From contig QHBU01000035.1 in NCBI GenBank assembly GCA_003244045.1, positions 1-32,312 on the forward strand: a DNA stretch of 32,312 nt, read 5' to 3'. The stretch is from Candidatus Aeolococcus gillhamiae (GTDB taxonomy: Bacteria > Chloroflexota > Dormibacteria > Aeolococcales > Aeolococcaceae). The position numbers were made by a program, and so were the translations under genes. The notes beneath the pieces are model-generated. The model did no database searches. It saw nothing but the letters and a program-made list of their open reading frames with translations, and was not told where the DNA came from. Each line of letters starts with the position of its first letter. Within the stretch, counting starts at the first letter, position 1. Positions 1-7,688 of this stretch are shown piece by piece.

Positions 1-18
1 TTTCAAGAAGACAGTGCA

Positions 19-1137
19 CTAGGGCCTTTTTTCTACTGCCCGCGCCGCCGCCCGTCGCAGCAGCGCGCGCACCCTTCTCTCCGGATCCGGGCCCAGCTTG
101 TCCAGCGCGATCGTCGCCGTGAACAGATCCGTCCCGCCGCTGACGCTCCCGCAGATCGCGACGCAGGGAACACCCACACGCGCGGCTCGCGCTGCGACCT
201 CGGCCGGCGCCTTGCCGGCGGCCGTCTGCGCGTCGAGCCGGCCCTCGCCTGTGATCACGAGTGCGGCCCCGGCCAGCGCCTCATCGAGACCGACCAAGTC
301 ACAGACCAGGGCTGCGCCGCCGCGCAGCTGAGCACCGAGCGCGGCCAGCGCGAAGCCCGCGCCCCCGGCCGCCCCGGCGCCGGGGCGCTCCGCCAGCCCC
401 GCCAGCCCGGCGGCCTCCTCGACCAGCCGGGCAAGATGGCGGAGCCCCGCGTCGAGCGTGCGCGTCTGGCTGTCGTCGGCGCCCTTCTGCGCACCGAAGA
501 CGTGGGCGGCCCCGTCAGGACCGAACAGCGGGCTGCGCACATCCATCGCCACTTCGATCGCGGTGGTGCGCAGACGCGGGTCGACGGCGGAGAGGTCGAC
601 CGCGGCGATGGAGAGCAGGGCGCCGCCGCCGCGACCGACTGGCCGGCCCGCACGGTCGAGGAGGCGCGCTCCCAGCGCCGTGAGGATCCCCGCCCCGCCA
701 TCGGTCGAGGCGCTGCCGCCCACCCCGACGATGACCCGACGGGCCCCGGCTTCCAGGGCGGCGACGATGAGCTCGCCGGCGCCGCGGCTGCTGGCACCCA
801 TCGGGTCACGCCCGGCCCCGAGCAGGCGCAGGCCGGCGGCCTCGGCCATCTCGACGACGGCCACGTCGGCGGCGACCCAGCCGAGCCGGGCGAGCCGTTG
901 CCGCCCAACCGGTCCGGTGACCCGCACTCGCTGCACCCGCGCGGCGGATCCGGCCGCCGCGAGGAGGACGTCGAGCGTGCCGTCACCGCCGTCCGCGACG
1001 GCGATGGACGCCGCCACCCCGCCTGCGTCGGTGACTCCGCGGGCCAGCGCGCGCGCCGCCCCGGCGGCAGAGAGCGTGCCCTTGAACGCGTTCGGTGCGC
1101 AGACCACGCGCGGCCGGCCCGTGCCGCCGCCGACCAT
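19..1137 (-). CDS. Glycerate 2-kinase (GlxK/GarK family)
   Basis: Predicted glycerate kinase, which phosphorylates D-glycerate with ATP and feeds it into lower glycolysis; cytosolic. The 372-residue product has the family's normal length and hallmarks: an N-terminal CAPNAFKGTLSA segment, a VADGGDGTLDVL segment near residue 47, a glycine-rich GVGGSASTDGGAG loop in the middle, and a C-terminal VITGEGRLDAQTAAGKAP segment. The ATG is 5 nt after the stop of the upstream ECF sigma gene, so the two are probably cotranscribed. The reading frame is complete; the stop lies close to the window edge. Substrate position (2- versus 3-phosphoglycerate product) is inferred from the family, not from the sequence. 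Confidence 0.95.
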   Translation of the reverse strand: MVGGGTGRPRVVCAPNAFKGTLSAAGAARALARGVTDAGGVAASIAVADGGDGTLDVLLAAAGSAARVQRVRVTGPVGRQRLARLGWVAADVAVVEMAEAAGLRLLGAGRDPMGASSRGAGELIVAALEAGARRVIVGVGGSASTDGGAGILTALGARLLDRAGRPVGRGGGALLSIAAVDLSAVDPRLRTTAIEVAMDVRSPLFGPDGAAHVFGAQKGADDSQTRTLDAGLRHLARLVEEAAGLAGLAERPGAGAAGGAGFALAALGAQLRGGAALVCDLVGLDEALAGAALVITGEGRLDAQTAAGKAPAEVAARAARVGVPCVAICGSVSGGTDLFTATIALDKLGPDPERRVRALLRRAAARAVEKRP

Positions 1138-1142
1138 CCGCC

Positions 1143-1967
1143 CTATGCCGGCACCACCGCGTGCTGCGCTCGGAAGCCGACGGTCGTCGTCTGGTAGGCG
1201 TTGCGACAGAGCGCGCAGCTCTCCAGGTGCTCAATGGCCTCGCGCTGGTCGGCGGCGCTGAGCTTGCCGCGACTCATCATGAAGGCGAGCTCAGCGCAGT
1301 GGGTGCGCTCCTCCGGCGGGCTGTCCAGGCGCAGGTACTCCTCTTTGAAGCGCTTTCGGGCGCGATGCAGGAGGGTCTCGACGGCCGCGTCGGTGATACC
1401 CATGACGCGGGCGATGGATGCGTAGGACAGGCCCTGCAGCTCGCGCAGCGTGAGCACCATGCGCTGCCGCTCGGGAAGCTTCTTGGCCACCTCCCACACC
1501 AGTTGCCGCAGGCTGCTCATCTCCAGCGCGTCCTCGGGGTGGCCACTGCGATCCCGGTCGGCGATCTTCAGCATCGCCTCTTCGGGGTCGCCACGGCCCT
1601 GGTGGATGTGCAGGGCGCGGCGGTTGCGCCGGCGCAGCTCGTCCTGGCAGATGTTCACCGCGATGCGGTGCACCCAGGCGCCGAAGTTGAAGCTCTGGTC
1701 GACACGCGCCAGCGCGCGGATGACGTTGTAGAAAGTCTCCTGGACCAGGTCCTCGGCGAGCGCCTCGTCGCCGACGTAGCGCAGGCACACCGCGCGGACG
1801 CGGGCGTGGTACCGCTGGAAGAGGACGTCGAAGGCTCCAACGTCCCCCGCCAGGTACGCCGTGATCAGAGCCAGGTCGTCGGAAGCAGGAACAGAGCCTC
1901 GCGTCTGGTCCGTGACCGTCCCCCTCCATGACGGGGACGTTTGCCCCGATCGCGGCGAGTATACCAC
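1143..1967 (-). CDS. ECF sigma factor with C-terminal zinc-finger (zf-HC2-like) extension
   Basis: RNA polymerase sigma factor of the ECF type. Region 2 contains the VCLRYVGDEALAEDLVQETF stretch and FGAWVHRIAVNICQDELRRR; region 4 contains LPERQRMVLTLRELQGLSY and an ITDAAVETLLHRARKR helix. After region 4 there is a tail of about 60 residues beginning CAELAFMMSRGKLS and holding an H-x3-C-x2-C motif (HLESCALC), the zinc-binding signature of anti-sigma factors. Sigma factor and an anti-sigma-like zinc finger therefore seem to be fused in one chain. The start is uncertain. The GTG chosen here overlaps a good -10 hexamer, the frame stays open up to a possible start near position 2096, and the ATG at 1928-1930 (minus strand) is out of frame with region 2. 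A small indel near the N-terminus is possible. The downstream neighbour is glycerate kinase. Confidence 0.85.
   Translation of the reverse strand: MVYSPRSGQTSPSWRGTVTDQTRGSVPASDDLALITAYLAGDVGAFDVLFQRYHARVRAVCLRYVGDEALAEDLVQETFYNVIRALARVDQSFNFGAWVHRIAVNICQDELRRRNRRALHIHQGRGDPEEAMLKIADRDRSGHPEDALEMSSLRQLVWEVAKKLPERQRMVLTLRELQGLSYASIARVMGITDAAVETLLHRARKRFKEEYLRLDSPPEERTHCAELAFMMSRGKLSAADQREAIEHLESCALCRNAYQTTTVGFRAQHAVVPA
1958..1963 (-). promoter_or_regulatory. Candidate -10 box (TATACT) for the ECF sigma gene
   Basis: TATACT read on the minus strand is close to the sigma-A -10 consensus and stands out in this GC-rich sequence. No convincing -35 hexamer lies 17 nt upstream. It overlaps the GTG used for the sigma gene, so if it is the real promoter, translation must begin downstream. 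Confidence 0.4.
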
Positions 1968-2089
1968 CGCTTTCCACAGGCTTCTGCGGGTCTGTTGACG
2001 CCTGCAAGGTTTGCCTTTGGCCCAGCGTCTAACCAATTGCAGGGCCGAGCGGTCGTGCGGCGTACCGGGACTGTGGCGGCGGAAGGGAT

Positions 2090-2692
2090 ATGGCAATGGA
2101 GACGTGGCGGCTGGATACCGACGAGGGGGAACGCCGCGTCTTCGTTCGCTTCGCTGACGACGAGGTCGCCGAGGGCCGCACCCCGGATCTGGACCTCGAG
2201 CGCGCCGAGTTCGAGCTGAGCTTCGACAGCCCGCGCGACAACACCCACTCGGCCATCGTGCCGCTGGCGTCGGTGAAACGCGTCCTGCTCGGCCGCGAAG
2301 AGATCACCGAGCCGGTGCCGGACGACGTGCTCCGCAAGGTGGCGCTGCACTTCTGGGACGGCGAGGTGGTCAAGGGGCTGCTGCGCAGGGTGCCCGAGCG
2401 GCACCGCAACGGCATGACGCTCGAGCTGCTCACCCCGGAGGCGGACAGGGCGGAGGTGTACGCGCTGCCCTACCACGCTCTCAAGGCGGTGTTCTTCCTG
2501 CGCAGCTGGGACACCAGGCCGCCGCAGCTGCAGACGACCGGCAATCAACGCCAGTGGACCCTGCCGCGCCAGGACGCGCCGCTCATCGAGCTGCTCAGCG
2601 AGATCCGCGGGCTGCGCGGCCTGCGCCATCGCGGCCAGATCAGCGAGGTCGAATACGAGCGCCGGCGCAGCAGGGTGCTCGCGAAGATCTGA
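2090..2692 (+). CDS. Uncharacterised protein with two tandem beta-rich repeats and a SHOCT-like tail
   Basis: A 200-residue protein of unknown function with no signal peptide or membrane segment. Two similar segments follow each other. The first (about residues 14-65) runs from RVFVRFADDEVAEG to VPLASVKRVLL. The second (about 80-140) runs from KVALHFWDGEVVKG to LPYHALKAVFFL. Both have the pattern of a short beta domain opening with V-x-F-x-D-x-E-V, so an ancient duplication is likely. The last 36 residues (LIELLSEIRGLRGL, then G-x-IS-x-x-E-Y-E-x-x-R) resemble a SHOCT oligomerisation motif. A second ATG at 2096 has better spacing from the GAAGGG sequence and may be the true start. It is transcribed divergently from the ECF sigma gene. 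The function is not recognised. Confidence 0.75.
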   Translation: MAMETWRLDTDEGERRVFVRFADDEVAEGRTPDLDLERAEFELSFDSPRDNTHSAIVPLASVKRVLLGREEITEPVPDDVLRKVALHFWDGEVVKGLLRRVPERHRNGMTLELLTPEADRAEVYALPYHALKAVFFLRSWDTRPPQLQTTGNQRQWTLPRQDAPLIELLSEIRGLRGLRHRGQISEVEYERRRSRVLAKI

Positions 2693-2698
2693 GCCGGG

Positions 2699-3064
2699 TC
2701 AGCGGGGTGGCGCCTGCCGCGCCGGGGCTGTGGCCGCTTCGTCGTCGGTGAGCGTGACGCGCATGCGCAGCAGCAGCGAGCCGTAGGACTTGCCGAGGGG
2801 ATCGCTGCGCAGAGACCGCGCCGCCCCGCCGTCGAGCGCTTCGTGGAGGACGAAGTTGAGGGCGCGCACGTTGGGCACCTCGAATCGCTCGACCTCGCCA
2901 CGAACGAAGCGACCGAAGTGAGCCCGCACCCGCTCCGCGGTGACCTCACGGACCAGCGCGGCGTAGACGGCGTCGTCGGCGGCGAAGAGGGCGACGTTGG
3001 CGAGGTCGCCCTTGTCGCCGCTGCGCGCCCGGGCGATGTCGGCGAGCGTCACCTCGCAGCTCAC
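2699..3064 (-). CDS. AtuA-like C-terminal domain protein (stand-alone)
   Basis: A 121-residue protein that matches, by pattern, the C-terminal ferredoxin-fold domain of AtuA-family proteins: an ARSGDKGDLANVALFA segment near residue 13, then FEVPNVRALNFVLHEALDGG and LGKSYGSLLLRM. In many genomes this domain is fused to the DUF1446 domain. Here it is a separate gene whose ATG overlaps the stop of the DUF1446 gene in an ATGA junction, which implies translational coupling and probably a complex of the two products. Biochemical activity is unproven for the family. By association with the Pseudomonas atu cluster it is linked to acyclic terpene or branched-chain acyl-CoA catabolism. Confidence 0.85.
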   Translation of the reverse strand: MSCEVTLADIARARSGDKGDLANVALFAADDAVYAALVREVTAERVRAHFGRFVRGEVERFEVPNVRALNFVLHEALDGGAARSLRSDPLGKSYGSLLLRMRVTLTDDEAATAPARQAPPR

Positions 3065-4434
3065 CGCGCGACCTCGTCGACGACGACCTCGACGCCATCT
3101 TCGATGTGCTCGCGCGGCACCAGGGTGGGCCAGACCCCGAGCAGCGCGCGGGCCGCCTGAGGGGTGCTGCCGCCGCCGATGAACGGTGGCCCGTTGAGCG
3201 CCAGCGGCGTGGCCAGCCGCGGGAAGCTGCGCGCCTCAGCCTCGGTCGCGAATCGGCCGGCGATGCGCAGCGTCACCTCGTTGGCGTCGGCCGCCGCACC
3301 CAGGTCGGCTGCGTCGCCGTGCAGGGAATCGATGCCGATGTACTCGGTGACCTGTTCCAGCGGCACCACCCCGGCACGCTCGGCGAGGCGGTCGATGAGC
3401 AGCGCGGCGTGGCGCGCCTTGGCGAGTGCGTTCGGCCAGGAGTAGCCGATCATGGCGGCGCCGAGCCAGCCGTCGAGGTAGCCGATCACCGCCTTGAGCT
3501 GATCGGGCCGAGCACTCCCGCGCACACCGCTGATGGACACGGTGTCGGCGCCTGAGTCCTCGAGGCGAACGCTGGTGAAGTCGGCGACGACGTCGGGGTT
3601 GAGGTAGCGATGCGGGTCGAGCACCTCGTACAGCAACTGTTCGGCGACGGTCTCGACGCTGACCCGGCCCCCGGTTTGGGCCGGTTTCGTCAGCAACGCC
3701 GAGCCGTCCTCACCCACCTCGCACACCGGGTAGCCGACGCGGTCGAGGTCGGGGATGTTCCACCAGTCGCCGCTGAAGTTTCCACCCGTCGCCTGGCCGG
3801 AGCACTCCATGAGGTGGCCGAGCACCACGCCGGTGGCGAGCCGGTCCCAGTCGTCCCATCGCCAGCCCAGCTCATGGACCATCGGGGCCAGGAACAGGGA
3901 CGCGTCGGCCACCCGCCCGGTCACCACCACGTCGGCGCCGCGCGCGAGTGCCTCGACGACCGGGCGCGCGCCCAGGTAGGCGACGCCGAAGACCGTGCGG
4001 TCTCGGATCGTGGCCAGGTCGGCGCCGGTGTCCATGTTGCGCAGCTCCGCGCCCCGCGCGCGCAGCTCGTCGAATCGCGTAGTGATGTCGTCCCCACTGA
4101 CCGTGGCCACGCGCAGACCGTCGATGCCCAGCTCGCCGGCGACTTGGCGCACCGCTGCCGCCGCGGCCACGGGGTTCATGCCTCCGCCGTTGGTGATGAT
4201 GCGAATGCCCTTGCCGCGGGTCACCGGCAGCAGCGCGCGCATGAACGCCGGGAGGTCGCGCGCAAACCCGCCGCCGGCATCGCGCATGCGGTCCTTCTGG
4301 AGGACGGCCATGGTCAGCTCGGCGAGCGCGTCGCAGCAGATGTAGGCAACGTCGCCGCGCTCGGCGACCCCGACCGCGCCGTCGGGTGTGTCCCCGTAGA
4401 AGCCCTGGCCGGCACCGATGCGGACGGTCTTCAT
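3061..4434 (-). CDS. AtuA-family (DUF1446) protein, acyclic terpene utilisation-like
   Basis: A DUF1446/AtuA-domain protein. The N-terminus KTVRIGAGQGFYGDTPDGA and the segments IRIITNGGGMNP, DVVVTGRVADASLFLAPM, HLMECSGQATGGNFSG and ANALAKAR-like motifs are typical of the family. AtuA is required for citronellol/geraniol use in Pseudomonas, but its reaction is unknown. The ATG at 4434 is chosen because the family usually begins at this K-T-V-R-I-G motif. A TTG at 4485, just after the upstream ZIP gene's stop, would add 17 residues and cannot be excluded. The downstream gene encodes the missing C-terminal domain, so this is a split version of a normally single polypeptide. An SDR resembling citronellol/citronellal dehydrogenases lies 2.4 kb upstream on the same strand. 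Confidence 0.88.
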   Translation of the reverse strand: MKTVRIGAGQGFYGDTPDGAVGVAERGDVAYICCDALAELTMAVLQKDRMRDAGGGFARDLPAFMRALLPVTRGKGIRIITNGGGMNPVAAAAAVRQVAGELGIDGLRVATVSGDDITTRFDELRARGAELRNMDTGADLATIRDRTVFGVAYLGARPVVEALARGADVVVTGRVADASLFLAPMVHELGWRWDDWDRLATGVVLGHLMECSGQATGGNFSGDWWNIPDLDRVGYPVCEVGEDGSALLTKPAQTGGRVSVETVAEQLLYEVLDPHRYLNPDVVADFTSVRLEDSGADTVSISGVRGSARPDQLKAVIGYLDGWLGAAMIGYSWPNALAKARHAALLIDRLAERAGVVPLEQVTEYIGIDSLHGDAADLGAAADANEVTLRIAGRFATEAEARSFPRLATPLALNGPPFIGGGSTPQAARALLGVWPTLVPREHIEDGVEVVVDEVAR

Positions 4435-4491
4435 CGCGGGCGACGTTGGCAGTGACGAAGCGGGCGAGTCAACGATCTCGGCCAACCGCGC

Positions 4492-5217
4492 TCAGATGAG
4501 ACGCGTCACCCCCCAGAGCAGACCCATCCCGGCGACCGTTGCGGCGGCCGGCCACGGCGAATCGTGTTCGCGCGCCTCGGGGAGCAGGTCCGATGCGCCG
4601 ATGTACACGAACACGCCCACGAAGCTGCCGAGGATGTACGGGAGGATGCCGCTGGGGAGGGGCGCGACGAGCGCCACCGTGGCGCCCATCAGCGGAGTCA
4701 GCGCATCGAGGAGGAGCCAGCGTAGCGCGCGCCGCAGCGAGTTCCCGTGGGCGAGGACGATGGTGACGGTGTTCAGGCCGTCGACGAAGTCGTGAGCGAG
4801 CACGGCGATGCCGATGGCCACCCCGAGCTTGAGATCGGTCTTGAAGCCGACACCGATGGCGACGCCGTCGAGGAAGCTGTGGAACGACAGCCCGGCTGCG
4901 GCAACCATGCCCACGTCAGTGCTCTTTCGCCCGTGTTCGTGACCATGCCCCGGGCCATGGTGGAGGGAGGTGAATTTCTCGAGCAGGAAGAACGCCAGGA
5001 ACCCGACGGCAACGAAGAGCATTGCCTGGGACACCTCGATGCCGGCACTCCTGCTGCGTGAGATCAGCTCCGGGAACACGTCGAAGAGCGCCACCCCCAG
5101 GACGGCGCCCGAGCTGAACCCGAGCAGGAGGTGCATGCGATCACGAACCCGGACGGCCGCCAGGCCTCCCAGAGAGGTGGAGAAGAAGGTGAGCGCGGCC
5201 ACCAGGATGCCGATCAC
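4492..5217 (-). CDS. ZIP-family divalent metal transporter
   Basis: Integral membrane metal-ion importer of the ZIP family, 241 residues with about eight hydrophobic segments. The metal-binding helices are visible as H113-SFLDG and H142-DFVDGLN. A cytoplasmic His-rich loop around residues 86-95 (HH-GPG-HGHEH) is typical and likely binds zinc or iron. The start is a GTG preceded by an AGGA at good spacing; the ATG nine bases earlier (minus strand) is out of frame and meets a stop at once. It lies directly downstream of a Fur-family repressor gene, and a 13-bp palindrome 15 nt upstream of its start is a candidate operator, which suggests control by metal availability. The metal (Zn, Fe or Mn) cannot be read from the sequence. 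Confidence 0.93.
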   Translation of the reverse strand: MIGILVAALTFFSTSLGGLAAVRVRDRMHLLLGFSSGAVLGVALFDVFPELISRSRSAGIEVSQAMLFVAVGFLAFFLLEKFTSLHHGPGHGHEHGRKSTDVGMVAAAGLSFHSFLDGVAIGVGFKTDLKLGVAIGIAVLAHDFVDGLNTVTIVLAHGNSLRRALRWLLLDALTPLMGATVALVAPLPSGILPYILGSFVGVFVYIGASDLLPEAREHDSPWPAAATVAGMGLLWGVTRLI

Positions 5218-5232
5218 AGCGGCATCCTAACT

Positions 5233-5245
5233 GATACTCAGTATC
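5233..5245. promoter_or_regulatory. Palindrome GATACT-c-AGTATC, candidate Fur/Zur-type operator
   Basis: A perfect 6-1-6 inverted repeat in the 40-nt gap between the Fur-family gene and the ZIP transporter gene, 15 nt upstream of the ZIP start. Its half-site also resembles a -10 hexamer on the minus strand, so a bound dimer would block RNA polymerase. Assignment to the adjacent regulator is an inference from position. Confidence 0.5.
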
Positions 5246-5257
5246 GTCTGTAGTCCG

Positions 5258-5680
5258 TTACCCCGGTGAGGTGCATCGGGCACAGGTCCCGTAGAAGTCC
5301 AGGGAGTGGTGGTCGAGGGTGAACCGGTGACGGCGGCGCACCGAGGTGATCAACGCCTCGACCTCAGCGTCGTCGATGTCCGTCGTGGTCCCGCACGTCC
5401 GGCAGACGAGGTGGTGGTGGTGGACCGGCTCGCAGGAGGTGTAGAGGTGAACGTGGCCATCGCCTTCGAATCGCTGCGCCAGTCCCATGTCGACGAGCAC
5501 GTCGAGGCTGCGGAAGACCGTCGCTCTCCCGATGTGCGGGTTGAGCGCGCGCAGGCTCCCGAAGAGCTCGGCGGCGCTGACCGTGCGCCGGGCCTCACGG
5601 AGCGTCTGCGCGACGAGCCGGCGCTGTGCCGTGAGCCGCCTCGGCGCCGCGGTGGTCGAGGCCGCGGTGCTGGCGCTCAC
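5258..5680 (-). CDS. Fur-family metal-responsive transcriptional regulator
   Basis: Winged-helix repressor of the Fur superfamily, 140 residues from the GTG at 5680. The recognition helix region reads RATVFRSLDVLVDMGL. The metal-binding and dimerisation half starts with the HHHHLVCRTCG signature and ends with a CARC motif, so both CxxC pairs of the structural zinc site are present. The GTG at 5680 overlaps the preceding stop as GTGA; an ATG at 5701 would add seven residues and overlap the upstream gene by 25 nt. The next gene is a ZIP metal importer with a palindrome in front of it, so it most likely senses zinc or iron (Zur- or Fur-like) and represses uptake when metal is plentiful. The sequence does not settle which metal. 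Confidence 0.92.
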   Translation of the reverse strand: MSASTAASTTAAPRRLTAQRRLVAQTLREARRTVSAAELFGSLRALNPHIGRATVFRSLDVLVDMGLAQRFEGDGHVHLYTSCEPVHHHHLVCRTCGTTTDIDDAEVEALITSVRRRHRFTLDHHSLDFYGTCARCTSPG

Positions 5681-6810
5681 CGGCGGGCGCGCGCGACCCA
5701 CTGATCCGGGTGACGCAGCTCCGCGGCCGACGGCATCATCTCGGCGCCCTCCCAGACGCGGTTGAGCAGCGTGACCCCACCGGCGCTCGCGACGGCTTCG
5801 CAGAAGCGCTCGCCCACCTCGTATTGGCGCATCTTCATGTTGATGCCGGTGATGGCCAGAACGGCGCGCTCCACGACGGTGCGCTGGGCGCGCCGGCGCG
5901 CAAAGGCGGCCTCGAGCTCGTCGAAGTGATCGAGGTTCTCCTTGCCGACGCGGTGCATGACGAAGTTCGCGTAGCCCTCGAGCACGCTCATCACCGCCTG
6001 CAGCCTGGCGATGCCGCGCAGCTGGGTGCGCACCGCGTCCGGCAGTCGCTCCAGCAGCTGCCTGGCGTTCGGCGTCCTCCCGTTGCCGTCACCGGTGGCG
6101 TGCTTCAGGCTGCTGCGGATCATCTCGTCCATCATCCCCACAAGGTGCTCACGCAGCCACGTGTGCTCGCCGAACTGCCACGCGTGGGTGAGCTCGTGGA
6201 GGATGAGCCAGCGGCGCAGGGGCTCGGTCGGCGCCCCGGCGATGCGCGCGAAGCCGGCGATGTTCGGCTCCACCAGGTAGAGCGCCGGGGTTTCCCCCTC
6301 GGCCGGCGGTCCGAGGCTGAGCACCGGGTCGTATTGGCCGAGAACGCGCTGCGACATGATCCCGAAAAGCATGCCGACGTAGCGGTTCATGACGCCGCGA
6401 CCCAGTGCGGTCGCGCGCGAGTCCGGAAGGGTGGCGCGCAGCTCCTCGATGGGGACGATCAGCCTCTTGGCGATGCCGATGTTGACGTCGACGAAACCGT
6501 GCCGGTCGAGCACCACGAACCGCGGGAAGTGCACGAGCGGTTGCTCGCAGACCGCGGCCATCAACGGCGCCAGCTCGGCGGCGATGCGGTCGCACTGCGC
6601 CGCGACGTCCTCCGCGCAACCTGTGCCGGCCTCCCCGCCGCCTGCTCCGCCGCGCTCGTAGGCGGTGCGGCGCACCGCCTCCCAGTCGACCAGCCCTGGC
6701 TCGCCACCCTGGCGCGGACGTAGCAGGGCGCGAGCCGAGATCACCGCGCCGGCACCCATCGCCCCCGCGGCGAGCGCAGTGCGCAACGTGGGCGCGGGAA
6801 ACCGGGGCAT
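5677..6810 (-). CDS. Zincin-like protein, DUF2342 / F420-biosynthesis-associated family
   Basis: A 377-residue protein of the DUF2342 type, annotated in actinobacteria as zinc-dependent metalloprotease or coenzyme-F420-biosynthesis-associated protein. The metal-binding motif HELTH is at residues 205-209 (followed by AWQFGEHTWL), and conserved VDWEAVRR and FGIMSQRVLGQYDPVL segments are present. A hydrophobic N-terminal stretch (about residues 11-30) could anchor it. The ATG at 6810 is chosen over a longer frame because TATCAT lies 6 nt upstream, giving a leaderless start. It overlaps the Fur gene's GTG by 4 nt. No F420 biosynthesis gene is in the window. Proteolytic activity has not, to my knowledge, been shown for the family. 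Confidence 0.85.
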   Translation of the reverse strand: MPRFPAPTLRTALAAGAMGAGAVISARALLRPRQGGEPGLVDWEAVRRTAYERGGAGGGEAGTGCAEDVAAQCDRIAAELAPLMAAVCEQPLVHFPRFVVLDRHGFVDVNIGIAKRLIVPIEELRATLPDSRATALGRGVMNRYVGMLFGIMSQRVLGQYDPVLSLGPPAEGETPALYLVEPNIAGFARIAGAPTEPLRRWLILHELTHAWQFGEHTWLREHLVGMMDEMIRSSLKHATGDGNGRTPNARQLLERLPDAVRTQLRGIARLQAVMSVLEGYANFVMHRVGKENLDHFDELEAAFARRRAQRTVVERAVLAITGINMKMRQYEVGERFCEAVASAGGVTLLNRVWEGAEMMPSAAELRHPDQWVARARR

Positions 6811-6816
6811 CAACCG

Positions 6817-6822
6817 ATGATA
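6817..6822 (-). promoter_or_regulatory. -10 box TATCAT, leaderless start of the DUF2342 gene
   Basis: TATCAT on the minus strand ends 6 nt before the ATG at 6810, placing the predicted transcription start at the start codon. It lies in the short gap between the upstream SDR gene and this gene. One of eight similar arrangements in the window. Confidence 0.45.
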
Positions 6823-6832
6823 GGCGGGGTCC

Positions 6833-7675
6833 TCACATCGACGACCCTGCGCGGCCGTCGATGTACACCGGCTCCGGGGGCGGCCCCTCAAGCCAGTACG
6901 CGTCGAGTCGCTCCTGGCTCCAGCCGCGCTCACGCAGGAACGGCTCATCGAGGAGCTGACGTCCGGTGAGCTGGCGCGGCTCGGTGGTGACCATCTCCAC
7001 CAGGGCATCGCTGAGGATGTCCGGAGAACGCCACATGCTGCGGTCGCCGACGCTGTAGTTGATGGTGGCGAGGCTCTCGATGAGCGTCACCGGCCACAGC
7101 GAGTTGCAGGCGACGTTGTCGTTCTCGTGCTCTGCCGCGATCCCAACGGCAAGGCGGGTCATGCCCATCTTGGTGGTCATGTAGGCCACGTACCCAGGGT
7201 TGGGCTCGGTCCCGATCGGCGGCGAGCACATCACGACGTGGCCCCAGCCATTGCGGATCATGTGCGGCAGGGCGTGTTGTGCGCAGGTGAACGCGCCGCG
7301 AACGTTGACCTCCCACATCAGGTCGTAGCGCTTCAGGGGGGTCTCGAGGAACGGCTTCCACCAGAGCGCCCCGGCGTTGTTGACCAGGATGTCGAGGCGC
7401 CCGAACGCGTCGACGGTGCGCTGCACCATGGTGGCGACGTCATCCTCCTTGCGAACGTCGAGGTGCACAGCGATGGCCCGGCCCCCGGCTGAGGTGATCT
7501 CCTCTGCGACGCTGTGGATGCTGCCCGGCAGCCGCTCCGTTGAGTGCTCTGACTTGCCGGTGATCACGACGGCGGCACCCTCGGCGGCGAGCCGTAGCGC
7601 CATCGCCCGGCCGATGCCGCGCGAGGAGCCCGTCACGATGGCCACGCGGTGTTCCAGAGGCCGTTCGCTGCTCAC
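6833..7675 (-). CDS. SDR-family oxidoreductase, citronellol/citronellal dehydrogenase-like
   Basis: NAD(P)-dependent short-chain dehydrogenase, 280 residues. The Rossmann motif TGSSRGIG is at 15-22, NNAG at 99-102, and the catalytic Ser151, Tyr165 and Lys169 are in place (CSP, then YMTTK). The C-terminal part (GRQLLDEPFLRERGW, then LDAYW and PEPVYID) is longer than in FabG-type SDRs and resembles SDRs annotated as citronellol/citronellal dehydrogenase. This fits the AtuA-like pair further down the same strand and suggests a terpenoid or branched-alcohol catabolic role. The substrate is inferred only. The GTG start has TAAGCT 7 nt upstream. Confidence 0.9.
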   Translation of the reverse strand: MSSERPLEHRVAIVTGSSRGIGRAMALRLAAEGAAVVITGKSEHSTERLPGSIHSVAEEITSAGGRAIAVHLDVRKEDDVATMVQRTVDAFGRLDILVNNAGALWWKPFLETPLKRYDLMWEVNVRGAFTCAQHALPHMIRNGWGHVVMCSPPIGTEPNPGYVAYMTTKMGMTRLAVGIAAEHENDNVACNSLWPVTLIESLATINYSVGDRSMWRSPDILSDALVEMVTTEPRQLTGRQLLDEPFLRERGWSQERLDAYWLEGPPPEPVYIDGRAGSSM

Positions 7676-7682
7676 CCGCGGC

Positions 7683-7688
7683 AGCTTA
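7683..7688 (-). promoter_or_regulatory. -10 box TAAGCT, leaderless start of the SDR gene
   Basis: TAAGCT on the minus strand lies 7 nt upstream of the GTG at 7675, so the transcript is predicted to begin at or next to the start codon. No clear -35 was found. Confidence 0.4.
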
